The notes below the pieces were generated by a model that saw only the letters and a program-made list of their open reading frames with translations, was not told the origin of the DNA and did not search any database. 64,000 bases of DNA, taken from positions 5,835,501-5,899,500 of the forward strand of contig NC_061130.1 of NCBI RefSeq assembly GCF_905220365.1. The letters run 5' to 3'. Origin of the DNA: Vanessa cardui. Taxonomy: Eukaryota; Arthropoda; Insecta; Lepidoptera; Nymphalidae. Positions 24,233 through 36,200 of the stretch are shown here, one piece after another (position 1 is the first letter of the stretch; the number at the start of each line of letters is the position of its first letter). A program made the position numbers and the translations under genes.

Positions 24233-27200
24233 GTTACCTCATAACTTTTTACTGGGTGGACCGATTTTGATAATTTTTTTTTTGTTTGAAAGGTAGTGCT
24301 TCCCGTGGGGTCCCATTTTTTTTATTTTTTTTTCCGATGATGGTATCCATGTGAAAACGACATAAGTCTTAAATTTGCATTATGTATATGCGCGACAAAT
24401 AGGTGAATAACTGAAAATCACGTTAACCAATTTTGATAATTCTTTTTTTATTATAAAATACATACTTCAAGGGTAATTTGGTGAAAGTTTGGTAAGGTTC
24501 TGAGCACAGGATCCATGACAAAGTAACGGAACGGAAGGGAACGGAACAATTCTGAGGAGCACGTTAGCGATACTCGGTCGAATCTTTTATTTATAGGTTA
24601 TTTGAATATTTGAGTCACCTTCCGTAATCTGGTTATGTTTATGTAATTATCATAGTCGAATATTATAATCAACTAGCTACCCACCCCGGCTTCGCACGGG
24701 TGCAATAGTGATACTAAATATACTACAGAATTTGTTTATATACGACATCACATCGCAAACTTCTAAAATTATCAGTGTTTCTTTACTATATTGTTCATGT
24801 TTTATATACACAAACCTTGCCCTTGAATCACACTATCTTTAAAAAAAAAACCGCATCAAAATCCGTTGCGTAGATTTAAAGATATAGGGACAGAGAAAGC
24901 GACTTTGTTTTATACTATGTAGTGATGGAACTCCTATACGGCTCGCAGTTAGGGTGCGATATGGGACAGAATTTCTTACTATCTTTAATCAAATTTTGTG
25001 TATGTGATGTGATGTCATATGATGTACGAAATATAGTTGGTCTTTTTCAAAGTTTTTTTGCTGAGTTCGATTACAGCTCTTTCGAGGGATCCTTGTAGTT
25101 TACGCCGCGTGACGTATTAAATCCGCATTTTCGAAAGTCTATTTTTGCTTTATTAGCAAGTTTCCTTTGAAATTGTCCTCGAAGTAGTTTCTGACTCATA
25201 TAAACGGAACGTTTAATCTATCCATATTAAAAAAATTAGTTAGTCAACATCAGCATCACTTAAAATCAAAAAATAAATAAAATTTTAACAAAAAGAAAAA
25301 CCGACTTCAAACAAAACACTATTTTAAAACAAATGAATATGCACGAAAAAGTAATTAAAATAATTGCGTATTCAACATATTTTTTAGAGTCTTCCTAAGT
25401 TAAATGAAATGAAAAATATTAGACTACTTAAAAGTCGATTAACGATTATATCATGTAGTTATAATTATTGTTATATTTGGAGTCGGTGTCAGCCAATAAA
25501 ACCCTACAGTATATCTATCAAAAAACAATACGAGAATACTTTAACAAATATGTTTTTTACAAATTACCTTTTACACAATAATATACGGGATCAATCAAGG
25601 GGCTCGTATCGCTTCTTTCTTTTGATTGTTGGGGCAAGGGTACCGTGGCTGACACCGGCTCCAAATATACCAATAACTATAACTACATGATATAATCGTT
25701 AATCGACTTTTAAGTAGTCTAATATTTTTCATTTCATTTAACTTAGGAAGACTCTAAAAAATATGTTGAATACGCAATTATTTATTAAGTACTTGTTGTT
25801 GTCGACAGGATCCTTTTTATTATAAAAAGTAGATATCCAAAACTTACCTGATAATGTTTGGGACGTATTATTTCTTTGTTCTATTGATATTGAATAGTTG
25901 TAAATAATAAAATTACCAAAAAAGACCCGCTCAGATTCTTGCCAATAAAGTTGAAGATCAAAATCCAGCTTTAATATAAAAAAATAGCAAATATCTTTAT
26001 ACAATGTAAGATATTTAAAGTTATATAATATGTTATAAGCCAGTCCTTTGTCTTAAGTATAAAAAAATGGCAATAAATTCAAATTTATAATGAAACAATA
26101 TTGAAGAAACAAACTAGAAAAAATCGGTATATCCTCATAATATTAATCTGAATCGGTAAGTTTGTATGAAATGCGTCATTAAATTTGTTTTTTCTTAAGC
26201 TACTCTCAAGCCACTGGTAGTAATTGGACCAATAGCAAATTTATACCACATTTTAAACTATGCCAAGTAACAATTACTCCAAAAATCGGTTTAGGGTAAA
26301 TAATTCTCGGCAAAGATTCCGGAGTGGATGTTACAACTATTTTTATGTTCATTTTTGTTTCTAATTTTTCGTCATTCGTCATCAAATAAACATTATAAAT
26401 CCTTGCGAAAATGGGAATATACTAACTGACTTATATTATTTTAGACTAAGATAACGATAAAAGTAGCATTTAAACTTATTTGTTAATTTAAAATATTTAA
26501 AATCTTGGATATGGTAGGTACACTGTTGATATAACAATATAAGGTAAATTTATATTTTTCCAGTGCCTCGTGTAACATTCTCTCGAGTAATGATCGATTT
26601 TCATCAATAAAATATCGTGGAATTTGATCAAAATAACTTAATTAAAGTAAATGTCAACAGTATTGTTCCGTGGTAGGAAACTCGTGATTTATTAATGCAC
26701 GTGTATATTATTTTATATTTAATCTTTGATTAAATGCTCAGTTCAATCAATGGTTTTTAGTCGTACACTTATAAATTTGATCACCATCAAATAACATAAC
26801 ATATATATCTGTCTCAACAACAACAACAGCCTGTTAATTCTCACTGCTATGCTAAAAGGGAGAGGCCCTTTGAGGAGAAGGTTTTGGAAAATATTCTACC
26901 ACGCTGTTCCAATGCGGGTTGGTGGAATATACATGTGGGCAGAATTTCTATGAAATTTGTCACATGCAGGTTTCCTCACGATGTTTTCCTTCACCGCTGA
27001 GCAAGTGATGAATTATAAAGACAAATTAAGCACATGAATCAGCGGTGCTTGCCTGGGTTTGAACCCGCAATCGTCGGTTGAGATGCACGCGTTCTAACCA
27101 CTGGGCCATCTCGGCTCTATATATATCTGTCTATCTTAATACAATTATAAGATTGAAGAATAAATATATAAAGAATAAATGTTCTTCCTTTTTTCCGGCC

Positions 27201-30200
27201 AGGAAAGTTGAAATTGTCGGTTTTTATGCACCATCATATGCAAAGACGCACCTTACTATTGATTACTCTGTTAACTGATGAAAACTGCATGAAAATTCGT
27301 TGCGTAGCTTAAAAGAACTAAACTTAAAGACGTCGGTACAGCAATTTAGTTTTCTATGTAGGTGTAACTTATCTCGTCTTGTTCATGTAGCTCTTATAAT
27401 TGATTTAAATATATTATAAAAATATAAATTACATAAAAAAGTCTATCTATCTTTAATTCAAATAAACGAATAAGACAAAACTTGAAATATCTGCTTGTTG
27501 ATTGCGAAGCACAGTTTCCTTTAGAATGATATTGATTATATATTAAAACCTTCTCCGAAATGTGCTGCTTTTTCTGATACAAGTTTTATGTATATATATT
27601 TTTAGTGACGCATACAAAACATTCGTTTACTCACTTATTAATATAGATTAAATGTACTTACATACTATTTACATATACATTATCTTAGTATTTATGTGTC
27701 ATCTCTAAAGTTTAAATAATTACAAAATAATAACTAACTAGCCATGTTATATATATTTTTATATACTAGTCAGATCAAAAATCAGAGCCAAGTTGAATGG
27801 TAGCGTTAATGCTACGTTCCGATCTACGAGCATTTCCCCGTTGAATCCCAATAATTGAATAACATTTCAAGTTGTTATGTAGGTATAGAAAAAATTGTTT
27901 TATGTTTCTTAATTTTGGAAGGCAGGCAAAATAATCCAAGACCATCTGATTGTTTCGTTGAGATATAATAAAATATTCTGATATAATAAAATTGGAATGT
28001 ATGTTTGTAATATTAAAATAGCCCTTTTATTACTCAATGCATGTGTATTTATAAACGGTACATATACCAAAATATTTTTTTTACAATTTTTGTCTCTGTG
28101 TCTGTCTGTTTGTTCCGGCTAATCTCTGGAACGGCTGGACCGATTTTGACGGGACTTTCACTGGCAGATAACTTATATATAATAGGGATTAAATTATTAT
28201 TTTTTTGTTAAATTCAAACGCGTACAAAAGTTTGCGGGCACAGCTAGTTTTAAATAAATTAATCTCAATGCTCTAGCCGCCAGTCAAGGGACGATAAAGA
28301 CAATACTAAAAGAATTAAATTAAAGTAGAGGTGGTTGAATGTTTAGAATTTAGTGTTAGTATCGGCGTAGGGATTGTGTAGCGTATTTTTGCATTTTGAA
28401 TTTTAACAATAAATCTTCTTAACCAAATCGAAACGTCAACTTTAAAGTATACGAGTTCATGACTAAAAAAGATTGGCCTGCAAGTCGACATCTCTAAAAG
28501 CCATATCAATAAATGTTCTTGTTTCATTTTTTTTTTAAATATATATTTAGTATCTGGCAAAAGAAAGACATTTCTAAAATATTTTTATATCGGGCAGGTG
28601 TAGGGAATGTGGTGACATCAGCCGGCGGCTATGCGGGTTTGTACGGTGGTTACGCGGCAGCTGCCTTAGCTGGGCTTTCGGGCCCTCCGCCTAAACGCAA
28701 GCGCCGACACCGTACCATCTTCACAGAAGAACAACTGGAACAACTGGAGAGCACCTTCGACAAGACACATTATCCTGACGTTGTTCTAAGAGAGCAACTC
28801 GCGTTAAGAGTCGACTTAAAGGAGGAAAGGGTTGAGGTATGTAATTATTGTATTCAATATTTTTTTTATATGAATACACATATATTAAATAAACCGCACT
28901 CATCAACGTACATCAACTTTCAATGTTTATAAATTGATACTGCATTCATTCTAGTCGAAAAAATACCATTAGTTTAATCAAACATTTATGCAACATTAAA
29001 ATATATTTTTTTATTTATCTGTAATTATAGCAAACCGTCCAATAAGCAAATCGCCTAAAGCTTTATGGGTATCAAAAACATTATGTGTTTTAAATCCATA
29101 AATGTTATTTAGTTTTGTTTTGAATATTTATTATTTTATTAATATAGGTTACCATTGTTTAGTAGAAATATATGAGGTTAAAAATTAGTACTGTTAACAA
29201 CTTACATGACTGCGTAGAACGGTTTTAAGCAAAACCCCGTTGAATCGTATAGATCTGAGCAAATAATTAAACATTTATAACATTAGTATGGATTATTTAA
29301 GTACCTTAGCGTGATTTCACACACATTAAAGGCATAAAACAAGTGAGTATTTGTACTATAAAAAGGCTTTAAGCGTTTTGAATTACACTTAGCTTTGGAT
29401 GTAACAAACATTTTTGTTTATTCTAAATTATATTTAAATCATTTTTAGAATAATTTGATTAATTTATTGGGAATAATGATTAGCTTCGTTTTTTTTCCTT
29501 TCGGGAAGCAAAGCGGAAAGCTTAGAAGAAGTGAAAGGGTCGGTCTTAAGTGTCAATAAGGCTGACGCGGCATTTCGTGTGCCAACATTATGTGGGTGGC
29601 CCGTACCAAAAAAATAAATCCCATTTAAAGTACCCTATTTAGTTGTAATCTCTAATTTGTTTTTAAAGTTAAAAAGTAGTAGATAGTACTTGTTAAAAAG
29701 ACCTTAAAGGATAATAATATATTACTCACGAATGTAAATAATTTTATTTCCACTTTAATGATTTGCAATATTATGACAAGTTAGATAAGAGTTATAATTT
29801 CTAGGAATAAAAGTAATCTTATATTAGTAACTTCAACATTGATGTATACCTACTTATCATGTGTTTTGGATCATGAAACGGAATATTGAAAAAAAAAATA
29901 TTTAAATATGGTATAGTGAATTTATAATTAAATTAAATTTAAAATATGTTAAGAAATGCAATATCTACGATTTCGTTAGCAGTAGTTGGTTTCCGATGCC
30001 TTAAGTAAACTGTTACACAATGTGTTTATGTAGCTTAACTGTCCGGTCAGTATTTGGGCCGTCGGTTGTAAGCGAGAGATGTTTGCTGGCTACCGGTGTT
30101 GCTGGAGTGTGTGCCGTCCACTCCACTTCTTCATCGCCACCCAGACAGCGATTCGTCGATTGTTTACATGCCCGCATTTTTACTACTTTTACGCAAATTT

Positions 30201-33200
30201 AATTATATTCTTATGCGGTTAAATAACTACTCGTTTAATAAAATTATATTTATTTATAATAATTCTTGGACTAGCGTTACTGTTGATACGGTGCTAAGTT
30301 TTAATAACGGAGGCAATTTATATCCAGTTATCACAACATTGAAAGCACTCACATTTCGCTCGGCCGACGGCCGTTTATCGATATTTTTTATGTATTACTA
30401 CTGGTTGGTTGTCATATGTTAGGCAAAAAAAGTAGGCTATGTCCTGTTGGAATTCAAGTCTGTTTCATATCAAATTTTGTATAGAAGAGTATAGAAGTAG
30501 AGATTAATTGCATTTTATGCGAATTTAGAAAAAAGAAGAAAACAAACAAATCTTAGCGCGTTTAATATTAATGTAATGTTCATCATATATTACAACCTAA
30601 CAAAAAATTTAATAGTAAATTTGAATTGCGATAACACAGACACATTAAGATTGCGTATAAATATTATATACATACTATATATATGTATATAGGTATAGCC
30701 TCATTTTATTTATTTTATTTTATTTAAAATTACAAACAAAATAAAATTAATTACATAATTATTATATTTTTGCTAGCTTTAGAAAACCTAATTTGAGGAT
30801 TCTTTCAAAATTCATTCCGATTGATTTGAATCTCACGGGCACAGATAGATTGTAGAGATTGTACCACATACACCCTGAAAGAAAAACATCTAATAGCTTT
30901 GGAAAACTCTACACAAATACATAACAAAAAGTTGAATAAGAGATTCATAGATCTCTCAACTGTTTCTTATCTCTCAAATGAATAAGCTTTTTTAATCTAA
31001 TTTTATATTTAAACAATATATGGTTATTCTTCCTAACGGTAGCTAAAAATAATATTCCTTTGTATATCAAAATATATTTTGTTTAAACAGTTTGAGTGAA
31101 TAAAAATTAAAATCGCTCGCTATTCAATAGAAACACGTGACAGAAATGAAACCCTTTGCTTCAAAAACGTTTTTATTTAATATCATATACCGAAAAGTTA
31201 TTTACGAAACGATTTTACGGTAATTTGTTCAAATTTTACGCTTGTTACGCGCAAAGAAGCTTCATTTACTAAATTACCTACACACTTATGCATTATGGAA
31301 CATTACATGTGGATTGACGATAAAGCGATCGCTTACACTGATAAGAGAGTCGAGATGGCCCAGTGGTTAAAACGCGTGCATCTTAACCGATGATTGCGGT
31401 TTCAAACCCAAGCAAGCCCCACTATATATATTTGTTTAATTTGTCTTTATAATTAATCTCGTGCTCAGCGGCGATGGAAAACATCGTGAGGAAACCTGCA
31501 TGTGACAAATTTCATAGAAATTCTGCCAGATGTGTATTCCACCAACCCGCATTGGCACAGCGTGGTGGAATATGTTCCAAACCTTCTCCTCAAAGGGAGA
31601 GGAGACCTTTAGCCCAGTAGTGGGAATTTACAGGCTCATGATGTTGTATAACGTTGACTTAAACTCATTATGTATAGATTGATAGAACCTCTTGGAGTGA
31701 ATCAAGAACTCGGGAAGGAAGTCAGTGTAGGAAAATTACTTTGTATTTTGTAACTCGCACACTTTAAGGATCACATTTAAATTCTCGAATTAATTAAAGT
31801 TTATTTTTACTTGATTATGGTTAAAAAGATCAATGTGATAAATTTAATCTTATTTATACGGCTTCTCGGCTAAAAAGTATTGGGCGACAAGTATAATTTG
31901 TTAAATGTAAACTTTTTATTAAAGAATCCTTATAAAATCACCGCGAGTCGAATAGAGAGCTAAGAATTTTACCTCGGGGCAAATAAAAAGGGACGTTCGA
32001 CGTCGGGTGAAGCGGCGCCGCGAAAATTAATCTGAGTTAATTAAATTTGATTTATTTATGTTAGCCCGAGCTGAGGGCGCCGGGAACGATAAAAGTACAA
32101 CAATGAGGCTAATGAGGGTCACTTGTAAGGCTTTTCAGAGGATAACTGTGTTTTTCCGATTTGCGTAACTCGTGACTCAATTTATCGATGAAATATAACC
32201 TTTGTGTGAAACCTTTTGCGTCGTATAATAAAACAACGTAATTTCTGCAAATCCTTCAAATCTTTTCGACTCTTTTAAATGTTATTACAGCCTCCATTGT
32301 ATGTTTTTGTATAAGATCTTCGGATGTGGTGGACCTTTGATTAAATTGAAATATTATGTCATACAATCCAAGACTAAATTAATGATAAAAAGCGTGTACT
32401 TAGCAGGTGTTTGTTAATTTCTAGGCAAAAAAATTGAAACGTGAATGTAATTCATTGTCATAAATGTAATTAAAATAATATAATAAAGTTATTTAAATTG
32501 TGGAAAAGCGTAACTACTGAGTATCTTGTCGATTATTTTTAATTCTGTAAATGTATGTACGTAAAATTGTGTTCTTTAACACTTACCATGCCCCAGAATA
32601 TAAAAATAATAAAACGATTTGCTATTATTAGCTTTCAATAGCATTCAATATGTACAATAAATAATTAAATAAGTTTATTGTTATAATAAAAACTTGCTAA
32701 TAAATGCTGAACTTATCTATAAAACAAAAAACCTGTAATAAATCCTTTTTTTATTTAATATTATTTCAAAATGAATTTATTTTATGAATTTTAAATGGAT
32801 CTCAATTTACTCTATTAGCTACCAATAATATTTCAGTAAACAAATGCTAGTAATGTAAATGCGATTGTTTGGATATTTTAACTCAATCAAGCCAAAATTA
32901 CTGAATGAATCGGAATGAAATTTTGCACAGAGATAGAAACTTTTCTGCCACAAAAGCTTTTTATCTCTGAAAAATACCACTAGTTAGTAGGTATATATAA
33001 CATCACTAATACCAATCACCTGCAAATTCCCTTCAGACACGTCGAAGTCGCGGGCGGAATCAAGTGTAGCCATATAAAAAAATTCTATGTTTTACGTCAA
33101 ATTATAAATATTTTTTAAATAACCCCTATGAAAATAATATAATAAATAAGGCTAGGCTACCATGACCCAAAAATTTTACTTATACAGTTTATAAAACTAT

Positions 33201-36200
33201 ATTTAACAGTATTTGCATAAAACTCAAACATGCAGTAAAAATGTGGGCCAATTATAGTTGTTCAAACTTACCTACCTACTTGTTTACATTAATTTAACAT
33301 ATGTATCTACTCACTAAAAATAGAAATGATAGTATGGTTTTGTAGAACGTAAACACAAAAACGAATAAGTAAATTATTAGTTTCGATTACTTTTATAATC
33401 CCCGATTAATTCAATAATAAAATTAAACGGTCGCACGTACTCACTGTAGAGCTTAAAGTGTTAACGGTAAAACTGTACTAAAGTACGTAAAACAAACCAT
33501 ACAAGCCACGTATTAAAAAACATTACTTTTTTTGGATATTCGATATTTATACAGCGAGGTATTTTAAAAATGCTCGTTTCCGCAGTTGCAGAGCGTTGTT
33601 TCCCCGTTATTTGCGCAGCGGCAATTGGAAACTGCATTATTAAAACGCTTTTGTTTAGGCATCACAACACTTACTGAAAATCGAGTTTACCCTCACAGCC
33701 GAGTGCTTTGTTTCATTGTTGTGAATTATTTAAAATATATCTTAACTTTTTTAATGTGATCGAATTTAACTGCTTCTACATTCTAAATTGGAATCCTTAG
33801 TAATTTCTCAAGACAGGACATTATACATGTTATACCTGTCATTGAAATTATAGTTTAGAGTCAAAAAGAAATATAGGTATTTCTCATAATGCAAAAATTG
33901 TTATACATTAGCCTTTAAGAGAAGTTATGAATCAAGTTGCTCTACAGCGGACCTACGAGGTAGAGTTTCAATTCGCACATTCATTACGCATTCTTTGGTT
34001 AAGTTGCCCAAGTTTAGTCTGTGTAGTGTCGTTCTAATTATGATTTAAGAGACAATATGATACAGTCTATCAAACTACCCTGCAGCCTGTGATTGCGATT
34101 TTATTTTTAATCTTAAATTTACGTACGCTTCTGTTGCTCCTAGTAGGTAAATACAGAGGTAATAAGAGTAGGACGAGGATATTTTTAATTTCTTTGTTTT
34201 ATAAGATGATGAACAACGCTGTGCAAACGAAAGACAATGAAGGGGTGGCATTGCTTTGTTTGAGACTCAATCATTGCATTTCAACTCTTTACATAATTAA
34301 TAATTAAAGAGACACATAATCTCGGCGGTTTCAGCCGCCATCGCCCCGAGCGCAAGGTACGACTACGTGGAGTCACTGTTGATCTTTACTTTGAGAACTG
34401 TCTGATTAAATCGAAGGCTTTTGCTCACATCATGACTCTTCGCAAAGTAGGTACGTTATTGTAATGAAATTATCTATTTATGCAATATTCATTCTACGGA
34501 AGACAAAAGTCATGATAGTATTGCTAAATGAAAAACTCGTTTTAAATTAAAGTGTTGAAAGTTTCGCATGTCTACACCTTATAAGTAAGTTGAAGGTAAC
34601 AGAATGAAGCTATTTCCAATTTAAAATAATACATAGTTTAGTAATATTATTTTTATATTAATACACAATCTATTAATATTTGAATTAAGCAGTAGCGATT
34701 TCTTAGTAATAAAATATATTTTGTTGAAATGTATTTTACATGACAAAATAAAAACGATATCGTTTCATTGTATATAAATACATATTTTTTGAATACCAGA
34801 AATAAAATAAAAAATAAACATGGAAACAAGTACAACTGAATGACAAAGCACATCCCCAGATAGCAATGAACAAGAAAAAGTGGGCGTGTCGCTCCGCCCA
34901 GTAGCAAGCGGCCCAACGTCGCTTCCTAGTCGCATGCAGCCTCCCTCCGGCAGGAATTATCTTCTAGCTATAAAAGAGATACGCTCGCAATGTGTTACTA
35001 AGTAATAAAGCGGCGCCATTTTGTCTTTTGCTTCCGCGTCGACTCAAAGCAATAACGCTTTTATGAGCTGAGCAGTGATCCGACGTCGCTGATCAAAGAG
35101 TTTGTTTCAGTTCATTTTACGCCTGTTGGCCATACCTGAATGTCAAACGATACGATCTAACTTTCAATTGTTTTGGTAGATTACACCATTTTATGCGACA
35201 TAAATGATTTTAAATTACAATATTAAATTAATTATCTCATTTTATTTGAATAGTTAAACCATGATGATACTACTGATTTGATTTAAATTTCAGCAGATAA
35301 ATTTGACTTCAAAACCATCGAACATACGTAATTGGTATAATTAGGTTTAACTTATACTACACGACGCAGCCAACTAGTTTAATTAGCCTTTTAATTAACA
35401 GCATAGTCATTTTAGTAAATAGCATCATTCAACCAAATGCCTGAATGACATTTTAGTCTCCCAGATTACGTTTATGTCTGTAACTAACTAAAACTAAAAC
35501 CTTATTTAGATATATTTTAATCACAATTAATTTAAATATGCTATAATAATGTCGAATACTGCAAATTTCTGCGTAATTAGGATAATTACTTTCCAATGAC
35601 AATTTTAGTTTCTAAAATTAAAAGTATAAAGCAAAAAACAAATAAACAAAAGTTAAACAAAATAGTCCTCATTATAACAAACAATGACAAAAATATTTTA
35701 ATAAAATAATTATTAATAAGATTGGAATTCGTCAATTAGAGCTCTTTTGTTTCAAAAAGAAAGCAAGGGGGTTGATCATGCGCCTGAACTCATTCGTATA
35801 CCACAATAAAATTTATATTAAAACATTTTTGACATGTTCAAAAAGGGAGTAATAACAGACACAAGGGACATAACATCTTAGCTCCCATGGTTGGTGGTGC
35901 ATTGGTAAGAAAATGTTAATGTTTCTTAGACTTCCCATGACCGGCGGTGACCAGCACTTATCATCAGGTAGCTCAACTGTCCGTCTACCTAATATAAATA
36001 AATCAAAAAGAAAATTCGTAACGTACATCCCAGTTACTTCGTTATATAGTTACACATATTTTGTTGAGTTTAATTAAGTCATCATCCATGCGGACGCGTA
36101 GTTGCTCGTACATTAGAGTACGCTTTATATCCCTATTTCATTTTTAAGGCTTCATACGTTGAAATAAAAATAAGAATCCGTATACTTCGATGTCCGGCTG

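Larger units (their letters stand above)
17455..28597 (+). other. Goosecoid intron 1 (11.1 kb)
   Basis: Runs from donor GTACGT to acceptor GGGCAG. It contains repeat R4 (21655-21795), Helitron-like elements (23740-23825, 24673-24925, 27977-28247), repeat R1 (24160-24500), a palindromic element (25361-25780) and a SINE (26815-27118). GC-rich patches at about 18780-18840 and 20815-21125 are not obviously repeats and are candidate enhancers. No open frame here has coding character. Confidence 0.75.

Noticed and set aside
28513..28597. Extension of goosecoid exon 2 upstream into a Phe/Lys-rich stretch
   Set aside because: It is intron sequence before the CAG acceptor; the composition changes abruptly and the phase fits exon 1.
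30020..30422. Coding exons in goosecoid intron 2 (60- and 108-codon frames)
   Set aside because: No homology, poor start context, no splice sites in phase. The GC-rich first part may be regulatory.
31349..31420. tRNA gene suggested by A- and B-box-like sequences
   Set aside because: The sequence continues into a shared 300-bp body present at several places in the window, so it is a tRNA-derived SINE and not a functional tRNA. I found no other cloverleaf candidate.
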